A stretch of 64,000 bases of DNA from positions 2,046,001-2,110,000 of the forward strand of contig NZ_CP040077.1 of NCBI RefSeq assembly GCF_005280735.1. The letters run 5' to 3'. This DNA comes from Trinickia violacea. Lineage in GTDB: Bacteria; Pseudomonadota; Gammaproteobacteria; Burkholderiales; Burkholderiaceae. How positions within the stretch are numbered: the stretch's first letter is position 1; each line of letters begins with the position of its first letter. A program made the position numbers and the translations under genes. The notes under the pieces were generated by a model that worked only from the letters and a program-made list of their open reading frames with translations, did not search any database and was not told where the DNA came from. This document shows positions 37,269 through 45,819 of the stretch, piece after piece.

Positions 37269-37928
37269 TCAATGCCGCGACGGCAATGCAAGCCGCCGCT
37301 CATACCGGTGCTGCACCCACTCGAGCACCTGGCACAGCACCCAATAGACGGCCGCCGCCGCGAGATAGAGCGGCAAAGGCTGATAGGTCGTCGCGATGAT
37401 TTCCTGCGCGCTGCGCAGCAGCTCGGTCACGGTGATGACGGACACCAGTGACGTGTCCTTGATCAAGCTGATCAGACTGTTCGACAAGCTCGGCACGGCG
37501 ATACGCAATGCTTGCGGACCGATCACGAAGCGCAGCGTCTGACGACGCGACAAGCCTAGGCTATAGGCCGCGAGCCACTGTCCGCGATGGATGCCGTTAA
37601 TCGCGCCGCGCATGCTTTCCGATAGATAAGCGGCGACATTCGCCGAGAGCGCGAGGACGCCGGCCGGCGTCGGATCGAGGGAGATCCCGAGGCTCGGCAA
37701 GCCGTAATAAATGACGAAGATCTGCACGAGAAGCGGTGTGCCGCGCATCAGGCTCACGTAGACGCGCGCGATCCAATTGAGGGGTTTGCTGTGGCTGACG
37801 CCCATCAGCGCCAGCACGACAGCCGCGACGAGCCCGAAGATCATCGACAGCACCGCGAACTTGACGGTCAGGACGGCACCCTGCGCAAGCACCGGCATCG
37901 ATTGGACGAGCAGGGAAGTGGTGGACAT
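37269..37928 (-). CDS. polar amino acid (cystine-type) ABC transporter permease
   Basis: 219 residues, about five membrane segments. It has the polar amino acid permease signature: YVSLMRGTPLLVQIFVIYYG at about 60-80 and the EAA-like loop GINGIHRGQWLAAYSLGL. Together with the binding protein at 38087-38884 it resembles the TcyJ/TcyL cystine importer. No ATP-binding gene follows; the next gene (lepB) is convergent. Confidence 0.88.
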   Translation of the reverse strand: MSTTSLLVQSMPVLAQGAVLTVKFAVLSMIFGLVAAVVLALMGVSHSKPLNWIARVYVSLMRGTPLLVQIFVIYYGLPSLGISLDPTPAGVLALSANVAAYLSESMRGAINGIHRGQWLAAYSLGLSRRQTLRFVIGPQALRIAVPSLSNSLISLIKDTSLVSVITVTELLRSAQEIIATTYQPLPLYLAAAAVYWVLCQVLEWVQHRYERRLALPSRH

Positions 37929-38017
37929 GTTTTTCGAATTTCTAACGCGCCGAAGAAACCAACGATACGAATGAAGCGAAACGAGCGCACATCATAAACC
38001 GATGACAAAAAAGAGAA

Positions 38018-38042
38018 GGGCGGCATCGGGAAGATGCCGCCC
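38018..38042 (-). terminator. attenuating hairpin between binding protein and permease genes
   Basis: GGGCGGCATC and GATGCCGCCC form a perfect 10-bp stem with a 5-base loop; on the minus strand it is followed by TTCTCTTTTTT. Such intercistronic hairpins allow more binding protein than permease to be made. Confidence 0.75.
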
Positions 38043-38086
38043 TTTTCATGCGTGGGGCCCACGCGGGCTGAAGACGACGCTCCGGC

Positions 38087-38884
38087 TTACTTGGTGATCG
38101 GCTTCGTCACGTCGATGCCGAACCACTTGTCGGAGATCTTCGAGAACGTGCCGTCCGCTTCGAGCTGGGTCATCGCATCGTCGATCGCCTTCGCGAACTT
38201 CGGGTTGCCCTTCTTGAACGGAATCGCCGACGGGTTGCCCCCTTCGAGCGTCGCGCCCGTGCGCAGCGGCAATTGCGAGTTCTTGAGCAGGTACGCGAGC
38301 ATCAGGCGATCGTTGAGCGCGGCGTCGAGGCGGCCGGCCGCGAGGTCGCGCAAATACTCAGGCGCGCCCGGGTAGGTCTTGACGTCGATGCCGGGCACCG
38401 ACTTCGCCATGTCCATGTAGTTCGTGCCGAGGCCGACGCCGAGCTTGAGGCCCTTCAAATCGTCGAGCGACTTGAACTGGCGCGCGTCGTCCTTGCGCTG
38501 AATCAGCTGCGCGGCCGAATACGTGTACGCGGGCGAGAAGTCCAGCGTCTGCTTGCGCGCGTCGGTGACGCCCACTTGATTCACGATCACGTCGAACTTG
38601 CCTGCCTGGAGACCCGCGATGATGCCGCTCCATTCGGTCGTGACGAACTCGGGCTTCACGCCGAGCTTCGCGGCGACGGCCTTGGCGATGTCCACGTCGT
38701 AGCCGACCAGCTCGCCGTTTGCCGCTTTCGAGTTGAACGGCGGGAACGTGCCTTCGAGGCCGATGCGCAGCGTGCCACGCTGCTTGACCTGATCGAGCAG
38801 GTCATCCGCGTGCGCGGTGACGGCGGTGAAGGTGGCGCCGATCAGGCCGGCGACGAAGAGCTTTTTCAGCAGACCGAGTTTCAT
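38087..38884 (-). CDS. polar amino acid (cystine-type) ABC substrate-binding protein
   Basis: 265 residues with a signal peptide (cleavage near AHA). Type II periplasmic binding protein: LRIGLEGTFPPFNSKAANGE, LVGYDVDIAKAVAAKL, and GLGTNYMDMAKS segments typical for the polar amino acid group; EGTFPPFN with GYDVDIA resembles cystine-binding FliY/TcyJ. The start is preceded by AGGAAAGGAACAGG. Cystine as ligand is inferred. Confidence 0.88.
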   Translation of the reverse strand: MKLGLLKKLFVAGLIGATFTAVTAHADDLLDQVKQRGTLRIGLEGTFPPFNSKAANGELVGYDVDIAKAVAAKLGVKPEFVTTEWSGIIAGLQAGKFDVIVNQVGVTDARKQTLDFSPAYTYSAAQLIQRKDDARQFKSLDDLKGLKLGVGLGTNYMDMAKSVPGIDVKTYPGAPEYLRDLAAGRLDAALNDRLMLAYLLKNSQLPLRTGATLEGGNPSAIPFKKGNPKFAKAIDDAMTQLEADGTFSKISDKWFGIDVTKPITK

Positions 38885-38978
38885 CCTGTTCCTTTCCTTG
38901 CCCGCTTCGGGCGTTGTTGTGGGCGCAATGATAGCGAAAGAGCAATCGCTCTATAAATATCGTTTGTTTATTTCTATA

Positions 38979-40016
38979 TTACGCGGAACGACTACGGGCG
39001 GCGGCTTCCGCGCATTCGGCGATCAGCGCCGGACCGCGGTAGATGAAGCCGGTATAGAGCTGCACCAGCGACGCGCCCGCCGCGAGTTTCGCACGCGCGT
39101 CGTCGCCGGAGAAGATGCCGCCAACCCCAATGATCGGCACGGTATCGCCGACTTCGGCTTTCAGCTTGCGGATCACTTCGTTCGATGCGTCGAACACGGG
39201 CTTGCCCGACAGGCCGCCGGCTTCGTCCGCGTGCGGCAGCCCGGCGACGGCGGTGCGCGAGAGCGTCGTGTTGGTCGCGATTACGCCTTCGATCTGATGG
39301 CGCAGCAGCGTGTCGGCGATTGACTTGATCTGCTCGTCGTCGAGATCGGGGGCGATCTTCAAAGCGAGGGGAACGAGCTTGCCGTGCATGTCGGCGAGAC
39401 GCTGCTGCTTGTCCTTGAGCGCGGCCAGAAGCGCGTCGAGCTCGCCCGCTCCCTGCAGTTGCCGCAGGTTCTTCGTGTTCGGCGACGAGATGTTGATCGT
39501 CACGTAGCTCGCAAACGGGTACACGCGTTCGAGGCAGTACAGATAGTCTTCGGCCGCGCGCTCGATCGGCGTGTCGGCGTTCTTGCCGATGTTCAGGCCC
39601 AGCACGCCGCGATAGCGCGCGGCCTGCACGTTCTGCACGAACTGGTCGACGCCCTGGTTGTTGAACCCCATCCGGTTGATGATCGCGCCGGCCGGCGGCA
39701 GCCGGAACATGCGCGGACGCGGGTTGCCCGGCTGCGCGCGCGGCGTGACCGTGCCGACTTCGATGAAACCGAAACCGAGCTGAGCCAAGCCATCGATGCA
39801 GGCGCCGTCCTTGTCGAGTCCTGCCGCGAGGCCGACCGGATTGCGAAACGTGAGGCCCATCACGGTGCGCGGTGCGTCGGGCACGCGTGCGCCGAAAACG
39901 CGTGCAAGCCCGGTGCGGCCTGCTGCGCCGAGCGCGGCGAGCGTCAAATGGTGGGCGTTTTCCGGATCGAGGCGAAAGAGTGAGGCGCGGACAAGCGGAT
40001 AGAGGGAGGTGAACAC
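38979..40016 (-). CDS. pyrD: dihydroorotate dehydrogenase (quinone), class 2
   Basis: 345 residues, GTG start. Oxidises dihydroorotate to orotate in pyrimidine synthesis, passing electrons to ubiquinone at the inner membrane. The N-terminal helix typical of class 2 is present (FTSLYPLVRASLFRLDPE). Shows GLAAGLDKDG, NISSPNTKNLR with the active-site Ser region, and GVGGIFSGDDA / LVQLYTGFIYRGP binding FMN phosphate. Confidence 0.96.
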   Translation of the reverse strand: MFTSLYPLVRASLFRLDPENAHHLTLAALGAAGRTGLARVFGARVPDAPRTVMGLTFRNPVGLAAGLDKDGACIDGLAQLGFGFIEVGTVTPRAQPGNPRPRMFRLPPAGAIINRMGFNNQGVDQFVQNVQAARYRGVLGLNIGKNADTPIERAAEDYLYCLERVYPFASYVTINISSPNTKNLRQLQGAGELDALLAALKDKQQRLADMHGKLVPLALKIAPDLDDEQIKSIADTLLRHQIEGVIATNTTLSRTAVAGLPHADEAGGLSGKPVFDASNEVIRKLKAEVGDTVPIIGVGGIFSGDDARAKLAAGASLVQLYTGFIYRGPALIAECAEAAARSRSA

Positions 40017-40169
40017 GGGGAGGGGCCGGATGCGCGGCTGAATTTTGATAACCCGCTATTTTAGCGGGTTTGAGGTGCGTTCCCGCCGCCGCATCTCAAC
40101 CGATGCGGCGCTTGGCACGCAAAGCGATGCACGGACCATGATTGCCAGCGAAGCGGCGCCGGCATCGCC

Positions 40170-41000
40170 TCAGCGTTCGCCCGTGGACAACGCCGCGTCG
40201 ACCGGCGGCAGATCGACGCCTTCCGGGTCCAGCACGCTCCAGCGGCCGTCGAACAGACCTTCGAGCGGACGGAAGTTCGCCTTGTACGCCATCTTCGTGC
40301 TTTCGCGGATCCAATAGCCGAGATAGACGTGCGGCAGCCGCAGGCTCTTCGCCTGCTCGATCTGCCAGAGGATGTTGTAGGTGCCGAAGCTCGCGTGCGG
40401 CTCGTCCGGATCGAAGAACGTGTAGACCGAAGAGAGGCCGTCGCCGAGGATGTCGATCATGCTCACCATGCGCAGCGTGCCTTGCTCGGCGGCTGTGCGG
40501 TGCGTGAGATCGTGCGCTTCCACGGGCGGTTCGCGGAATTCCACGAGACGCGAGTTGATCCGGCTTTGCAGCAGGAACTGCTCGTATTGATCGCGGCTGT
40601 CGCGGTCCATGCCGCCGCCCGCGTGGCGCGCGGCCTGGTAGCGCATATAGAGCGCGTAGTGCTCTTCGTCGTAATGCAGCGGCGCGACCGACGCGATCAA
40701 CCCGCCATGCTTCTTCCACACGCGGCGCTGCGTGCGGTTCGGCTTGAACGCATCGACCGGCACGCGCACCGGCACGCACGCGCGGCAGCCGTCGCAATAG
40801 GGACGGTACGTGAAGACGCCCGAGCGGCGGAATCCGCTCTTCACGAGCTCGGTATAGACGTCGGAATTGATCAGATGGCTGGGTGTGGCGACCTGCGATC
40901 GTGCGATTCGCCCATCCAGGTAGCTGCACGGGTAGGGGGCGGTTGCATAGAACTGCAACGCGGAAAGCGGTGAAAGCGGCAGCTCATTCGGGTGAGTCAT
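40170..41000 (-). CDS. bpt: aspartate/glutamate leucyltransferase (N-degron pathway)
   Basis: 276 residues. Bpt transfers leucine from leucyl-tRNA to N-terminal Asp or Glu, marking proteins for ClpS/ClpAP. The family's N-terminus (PCSYLDGRIARSQV) and Cys-rich CDGCRACVPVRV are present, as is WIRESTKMAYKANFRP. Close to aat, the other bacterial N-degron transferase, at 41576-42325. Eukaryotic Ate1 is a distant relative. Confidence 0.94.
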   Translation of the reverse strand: MTHPNELPLSPLSALQFYATAPYPCSYLDGRIARSQVATPSHLINSDVYTELVKSGFRRSGVFTYRPYCDGCRACVPVRVPVDAFKPNRTQRRVWKKHGGLIASVAPLHYDEEHYALYMRYQAARHAGGGMDRDSRDQYEQFLLQSRINSRLVEFREPPVEAHDLTHRTAAEQGTLRMVSMIDILGDGLSSVYTFFDPDEPHASFGTYNILWQIEQAKSLRLPHVYLGYWIRESTKMAYKANFRPLEGLFDGRWSVLDPEGVDLPPVDAALSTGER

Positions 41001-41327
41001 TGGCGGCTCTCAATGCGTCGTCTTTTGGTATTGCAAGCCTCTTTGACAGCCACGGCAAGGCTATCGGACGGGCTCGGTCGTCTGGGCCGGCAGCGCACGA
41101 TTCATGCATTGCCCGGCGTTGATGACAAGTATATTGCGATGGCGCGGGTTTGTTTCGTCTCGTGTGCCATAGCGTCCATATCGCTCTGATATGGCGGCGC
41201 GATCGGCCGGATCGGCGAAAAAAATGCGGGCGCCGGTGAAGGGGCCCGCCAAGGAGGGGAGGTTGCTATTGCTCGGGTTGTCGTGGCCGCGTTAAACAAG
41301 GGACGGGGCGGCCACCGATGAATAGGG
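41001..41327. other. intergenic between bpt and a putative microprotein
   Basis: 327 bases with several short frames, none with coding character. It should hold the promoter of bpt. Confidence 0.35.
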
Positions 41328-41420
41328 TCAGCCTAGGAGAAGCTCGATGGCGCTGACGATCGCGGTGTAGGCGCCGATACAGGCGCCGAGCGTGAGCGAG
41401 GATTTTGCGAAGTCGGTCAA
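41328..41420 (-). CDS. putative 30-residue single-helix membrane peptide
   Basis: 30 residues from TTG 41420 with GGAG eight bases upstream, too short for usual gene finding. The peptide (LTDFAKSSLTLGACIGAYTA, then IVSAIELLLG) starts with a short polar end and forms a single hydrophobic helix, with small residues on one face. It lies between aat and bpt on the same strand. Similar small peptides are accessory subunits of membrane complexes, but no partner can be named here. Confidence 0.5.
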   Translation of the reverse strand: MTDFAKSSLTLGACIGAYTAIVSAIELLLG

Positions 41421-41575
41421 TCGGGTCTCCGTTTTGTCGAGGTCGAGGCGCTAATTGAACCGCATAAAAAATAAAAATGAAAGGTAATTTTAAGATATTT
41501 GAATGATTCGGGTGTGGCCACGCGATCGCCTCGCCGCCCGATGGCTGCGTCGAGAGACTTTCGGCGTGCGCTGAA

Positions 41576-42325
41576 TCAGGGGGCCGAGGTGAGGGATGGA
41601 GCGACGAGATCCGCCAGGACGGTCTTGTCGAAACGCCACGGAATGGGCGAAGCGGCGACGGCGCTCTTCACGTGTGTGATGAATGCCTTGCGCGCGATCT
41701 CGCGGCCGCCGAGCGAGGCGAGGTGCGCGGTGTTCTGCTGACAATCGATCAACTCGACCTCATGCCGGCGCAAGTGCCCGACGAGTGCGGCGAGTGCGAT
41801 CTTCGAAGCGTCGGTCACGTCGGCGAACATCGATTCGCCGAAGAACATCTTGCCGAACGACACGCCATAAAGGCCGCCGACGCGTTCGCCGTCGAGCCAG
41901 GTTTCGATGCTGTGCGCGTCGCCGACGCGGTGCAGAGACGAGTAAGCATCGATGATTTCCGCGGTGATCCATGTGCCGCGCTGTCCGCGTCTTGGCGCTT
42001 GCGCGCACGCGCGCATCACGGCGGCAAACTCGCAATCGACGCGCACTTCCCAGCGGTCCTCGCGCAGCACGCGCTTGAGCGTCTTCTTGAGCGACGGCGA
42101 CACCTTGAATTCACCGGTCGCGAGGATCATGCGCGGGTCGGGGCTCCACCAGAGCACTGGCTGGCCGTCCGAGTACCACGGGAAGATGCCGCGCCGATAC
42201 GCGTCGATGAGGCGCGAGGGCAGGAGATCGGCGCTGGCTGCGAGCAGCCCCGGCGCGCCGCTCGTTGCGCCGAGTGCGCGCTCGACAGGCGGAAACGGAT
42301 CGTCGGGGCCGAGCCAGGGGACCAT
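41576..42325 (-). CDS. aat: leucyl/phenylalanyl-tRNA--protein transferase
   Basis: 249 residues from ATG 42325; the longer open frame to 42586 overlaps the NUDIX gene and is not used. Adds Leu or Phe to N-terminal Lys/Arg, generating N-degrons. Characteristic motifs: RRGIFPWYSDGQPVLWWSPD, GGLYGVSFGKMFFGESMF and ELIDCQQNTAHLASLG. It lies 25 bases behind the NUDIX gene. Confidence 0.95.
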   Translation of the reverse strand: MVPWLGPDDPFPPVERALGATSGAPGLLAASADLLPSRLIDAYRRGIFPWYSDGQPVLWWSPDPRMILATGEFKVSPSLKKTLKRVLREDRWEVRVDCEFAAVMRACAQAPRRGQRGTWITAEIIDAYSSLHRVGDAHSIETWLDGERVGGLYGVSFGKMFFGESMFADVTDASKIALAALVGHLRRHEVELIDCQQNTAHLASLGGREIARKAFITHVKSAVAASPIPWRFDKTVLADLVAPSLTSAP

Positions 42326-42350
42326 GCGTCGTCGTGAATGCGCAGGAGGC

Positions 42351-42896
42351 TCAGCCGTCGCGCAGCGAGCGGAAGATGTCGCCGGTATGCAAGCCGTAGC
42401 TGCCGGCCGCGCGGTCGGCGAAGAAGAAGCGCAAGGTCTGGCCGACAGTCGGGAATGCGATGTCGTCCCATGGAATGTCGCGCTCGTCGAAGAGCTTGAC
42501 TTCGAGGCTCTCCTCGCCGGCCTCGATGTCGAGATCGAGCATGCGCGCGAGATAGAAGAGATGCACTTGATGCACGTGCGGCACATTCAAGAGCGAGAAC
42601 AGATGCTGCACTTCGACGCGCGCGCCGGCTTCCTCGAGCGTTTCGCGCGCGGCGGCTTCGGAAGTCGTTTCGCCCATTTCCATGAAGCCGGCGGGGAGCG
42701 TCCAGTAGCCGTAGCGCGGTTCGATCGCGCGGCGGCACAGCAGCACCTTGTCATCCCAGACGGGCACGGTGCCGACGACATTGCGAGGATTCTGGTAATG
42801 CACGGTGCCGCAGTCTTCGCAGACGAAGCGTTCGCGGTTATCGCCGGCCGGTATGCGCAAGGTCACCGTGTGGCCACAGGCTGAACAGAATTTCAT
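42351..42896 (-). CDS. NUDIX hydrolase with zinc ribbon
   Basis: 181 residues. N-terminal zinc ribbon (CSACG and CEDCG) followed by a NUDIX domain with the full box GFMEMGE...RETLEEAGA. The combination resembles NudC-related ADP-ribose/NADH pyrophosphatases, though it is shorter than NudC. Located directly upstream of aat on the same strand, probably cotranscribed. Substrate unknown. Confidence 0.9.
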   Translation of the reverse strand: MKFCSACGHTVTLRIPAGDNRERFVCEDCGTVHYQNPRNVVGTVPVWDDKVLLCRRAIEPRYGYWTLPAGFMEMGETTSEAAARETLEEAGARVEVQHLFSLLNVPHVHQVHLFYLARMLDLDIEAGEESLEVKLFDERDIPWDDIAFPTVGQTLRFFFADRAAGSYGLHTGDIFRSLRDG

Positions 42897-43050
42897 GGGA
42901 AGCGGGCGGAAAAGTGTGATGGGAGTTTATCACCGGCAGGTGCGTTTCTCGTGTCTCACGCTTGATGCCCGCCATCGCAATCGCGCGAGGCGCACGGCAC
43001 GTTTTTCCGCGCTGCTTCAGCAAAGTGCGCCGCTAAAGATGACGCACGAA

Positions 43051-43086
43051 AGCAAAAAGCCCGATCACGAGGATCGGGCTTTTTGC
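43051..43086 (-). terminator. terminator after tRNA-fMet
   Basis: AGCAAAAAGCCCGATC and GATCGGGCTTTTTGCT form a perfect 16-bp stem around a 4-base loop, with A/T runs on both sides. On the minus strand it lies 26 bases beyond the tRNA. Confidence 0.85.
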
Positions 43087-43112
43087 TGAGAATCTTTGCG
43101 TATTCTGCTGCT

Positions 43113-43189
<77 letters not shown>

Positions 43190-43509
43190 TCCGTCGAAGA
43201 ATTGAATTATAGGGGAAACGAAAACCTCGCGCAACACTTTTTGAAGATTCGATTCGAGATCGATGTGACGTCAGCGGCGCATGAAGGATCGAAGACGCGA
43301 TAAAGCGAGGGCGGACAGGGCGCACAAGCGTGTCGCCGATTGGCCGAACGATGGCGTCTTGCACGCCGTTACGCTCGCATGCCGTGCGCTAGAATCGTGA
43401 CGAATTCAATTCGCATCGCTTCTTTTCAACACGTGACGCACGAGGCTGCACAACGCATCACGCAGCGATGCGAGCTCTCTCGCGTTTCATTTCGACTTCG
43501 GCTGAACTC
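43190..43509. other. intergenic, divergent tRNA and haem-domain gene
   Basis: 320 bases, without a credible gene. It holds the promoters of tRNA-fMet (minus) and the UPF0303-type gene (plus). Confidence 0.35.
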
Positions 43510-44007
43510 ATGGATATCGCTCACGACATGCAGGCGATTGCTGCACAAGAGCATGCGCTTGTCTTTCCTCGCTTCGACGCCGCCCGTGCGTGGCAGCTCG
43601 GCGCCTATTTGCATGAAGTCGCGGTGGCGCGCGGTCTCGCGATCGCGATCGACGTGCGCACGTTCGGTCAACCGCTCTTCTTCTGCGCGCTCGACGGCAC
43701 CACGCCCGACAACGTCGATTGGGTCCGCCGCAAGAGCAACGTCGTCGCGCACTTCAGGCGCAGTTCATACGCGATCGGCTTGAAGATGCAGCAGGCGGGC
43801 ACCACGCTCGCCGACAAAAACGGCCTGCCGCTCGCCGAATATGCGCCGTATGGCGGCGCGTTTCCGCTTGCCGTGGCGGGCGTGGGCGTGATCGGCTCGG
43901 TGACGGTGTCGGGCTTGCCCCAGCGTTCCGATCATGAGCTCGTTGTCGAGGCGCTGTGCGCGGAACTTGGGCAGGACTACAGCAAGCTCGCGCTTGCAAA
44001 GGCGTGA
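43510..44007 (+). CDS. UPF0303 / haem-degrading-domain protein
   Basis: 165 residues. GlcG/HbpS-like fold of the UPF0303 family: VARGLAIAIDVRTFGQPLFF, NVDWVRRKSNVVAHF, and GGAFPLAV...IGSVTVSGLPQRSDHELVVEAL arranged in the usual order. Some members bind haem or act as sensors. ATG 43510 begins the homology. An SMR pump gene follows after 4 bases. Confidence 0.85.
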   Translation: MDIAHDMQAIAAQEHALVFPRFDAARAWQLGAYLHEVAVARGLAIAIDVRTFGQPLFFCALDGTTPDNVDWVRRKSNVVAHFRRSSYAIGLKMQQAGTTLADKNGLPLAEYAPYGGAFPLAVAGVGVIGSVTVSGLPQRSDHELVVEALCAELGQDYSKLALAKA

Positions 44008-44011
44008 CGCG

Positions 44012-44344
44012 ATGCCGGGATATCTGTGGCTTGCCATCGCGATCGTCGCCGAAGTGATCGGGACTTCGGCGCTGCGCGCATCCGAGGGATTCTCGCGCCT
44101 TTGGCCGTCGCTCGTGGTCGTGGCGGGTTATGGCGTGGCCTTCTATTGCCTGTCGATGACGTTGAAGTCGATGCCGGTCGGCATCGTCTATGCGATCTGG
44201 TCCGGAGTCGGGATCGTGCTCATCACGCTCGTCGCCATCGTGCTGTATCGGCAGGTGCCGGATCTCGCGGCGGTCGCGGGGCTGGGCCTCATCGTCGCGG
44301 GCGTCGCCGTGCTCAATCTGTTTTCGAAGATGCAGGCGCATTGA
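44012..44344 (+). CDS. small multidrug resistance (SMR) transporter
   Basis: 110 residues, four membrane helices. The essential membrane Glu is seen in AIVAEVIGTSALRASEGF, and the AIWSGVG motif in helix 3 is typical of EmrE/QacE. It would export cationic toxic compounds in exchange for protons. It starts 4 bases after the upstream gene, and is probably cotranscribed. Confidence 0.92.
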   Translation: MPGYLWLAIAIVAEVIGTSALRASEGFSRLWPSLVVVAGYGVAFYCLSMTLKSMPVGIVYAIWSGVGIVLITLVAIVLYRQVPDLAAVAGLGLIVAGVAVLNLFSKMQAH

Positions 44345-44392
44345 CGCTGCCAACAGACGGACCAAGACGCCCGCCACGCCAAGCGAGCGGGC

Positions 44393-44593
44393 TTACTTCT
44401 TGGTGGTGAACTCGATCCGGATACCGGCTTCGCCTACGGCGAGCCGGCTGTTGTCGCCTTCGAGCGTGGCGGCATCTTCCCAGATGTCGATCGCGCGCGA
44501 AATTTCGATTCCGCTGCTCGCCGCGTGCGCAAACCATGCCGATGCCGCATCGGTTTCCGGCACCTCACGGCCTTCCAAAAAGTACTTGCTCAT
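44393..44593 (-). CDS. small conserved hypothetical protein
   Basis: 66 residues from ATG 44593. Acidic and soluble (FLEGREVPETDAASAWFA; IEISRAIDIWEDAATL). GAG-type Shine-Dalgarno CGGAGCACGGA precedes the start. The composition is coding-like and I have the impression that it is conserved in Burkholderia, but its family is unknown. Confidence 0.6.
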   Translation of the reverse strand: MSKYFLEGREVPETDAASAWFAHAASSGIEISRAIDIWEDAATLEGDNSRLAVGEAGIRIEFTTKK

Positions 44594-44725
44594 TCCGTGC
44601 TCCGTCGTTTTCGAACGAGCACGCATTTTACGTGCGCGCCATGAGCGGAGTTTGAACGCCTGCGATAAAAATGGCGCATCGCCGCGTGTTCGCGCGCGGC
44701 GGATCCTTCGCTTTCGCTTCGTTGC

Positions 44726-45712
44726 TCAGGCCGCAATCGCCTGCGGCGCCGCGGCGCTGCGCGCGGCTTCCAGCGACAGTCGAATGCCTTCGTCGTAGGA
44801 CGTCTTCTTGATCGGACCGATCAGCGCGCGCAGGGCGCTGTCGTCGAGCACGACGGGGTCGGTCAGCAGATAGTGCATTTCCACCAGCTCCCGCAGCATC
44901 GGATTGAAGAGGCCGAAGAGGCGCAGCATGGGCTTGCTCGCCACCATCAGCTTCGGTGTGCGGCCAGCCAGGCGATAGGCCGTTTCGGCAATCTCGCGCT
45001 GCGTGATCGTGCCGGCGCCGGCGAGATGCAGCACGCGGCCGTATGCCTCCGGTGTGCGCGTGAGCTTTTCGACGACCGGGCCGACATCGGGCATGAACAC
45101 GAATTCGTGCGGTACGTCGATCGGGCCGATCATCTGCGCGCGCGTGCCGTGAGCGGCGCCTTCGAACGCGCTGTGCAGGAAGCTGCGATCGACGCCGGGG
45201 CCGTAGAAATCGGGCAGCCGCAGCACGAGGGTTTGCAAGCCGTTCTTGCCGTGCGCGTCGAGGACCAGGTTCTCCTGCGCAAGGCGCATGCGGCCCTTGA
45301 ACGTATGCGGCTCGCGCGGATGCGTTTCGGTGACGGGATTCGTTTGCGCGCGCCCGTAAGGGTAGACGGTGCCGATCAGGATCAATCGTTCGACGCCGGC
45401 GGCGCGCATGCCGGCGAGCGCCTTTTGCATCTGCTGCGGATGCAGCGCGAACTGGTCGTAGGGCACGCCGACCAGGTAGACGGCTGTTTTCAGGCCGCGC
45501 GCCGCCGCGGCAACCGACGCCGGGTCGTCCAGATCCCAAGTTGCGATTTCTGCATGCGGATCGCCGCCGAATTGTGTTTCGAGCGGTTCGCGGTGACGGC
45601 CGATGACGCGGTAATCGCGACCCGCCGCAGCGAGCGCCGCCGCAATGCTGCGGCCCGCGGCGCCGGCCGCTCCGAACAAACCGACTTTCCCTGCTTGTGC
45701 GACGTTCTCCAT
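44726..45712 (-). CDS. NAD(P)-dependent epimerase/dehydratase-like (SDR)
   Basis: 328 residues. Extended short-chain dehydrogenase fold: nucleotide loop GLFGAAGAAGRS (a variant of GxxGxxG), then LILIGTVYPYGRAQTNPV with the YxxxK-like Tyr region altered, and LRLPDFYGPGVD. ATG 45712 follows AAGGAATCGTC. It is divergent from a TetR regulator, with a 33-bp palindrome between, so it is probably controlled by that regulator. Reaction unknown. Confidence 0.85.
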   Translation of the reverse strand: MENVAQAGKVGLFGAAGAAGRSIAAALAAAGRDYRVIGRHREPLETQFGGDPHAEIATWDLDDPASVAAAARGLKTAVYLVGVPYDQFALHPQQMQKALAGMRAAGVERLILIGTVYPYGRAQTNPVTETHPREPHTFKGRMRLAQENLVLDAHGKNGLQTLVLRLPDFYGPGVDRSFLHSAFEGAAHGTRAQMIGPIDVPHEFVFMPDVGPVVEKLTRTPEAYGRVLHLAGAGTITQREIAETAYRLAGRTPKLMVASKPMLRLFGLFNPMLRELVEMHYLLTDPVVLDDSALRALIGPIKKTSYDEGIRLSLEAARSAAAPQAIAA

Positions 45713-45746
45713 GACGATTCCTTTTGCCGAGTGATTGACGAGCACA

Positions 45747-45779
45747 AACTAAACAGCGTTCAGTGAACGGTGTTTAGTT
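45747..45779. promoter_or_regulatory. 33-bp palindromic operator between epimerase and TetR genes
   Basis: The arms AACTAAACA.CGTTCA and TGAACG.TGTTTAGTT are inverted repeats with only one mismatched pair, centred at 45763. The position, between two divergent start codons, and the symmetry suit a TetR-family dimer pair. It should be the site through which the regulator controls itself and the epimerase gene. Confidence 0.8.
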
Positions 45780-45819
45780 TAATTTGACTTTTCAGTTTGT
45801 CAACCCGAAAATGCACGAC

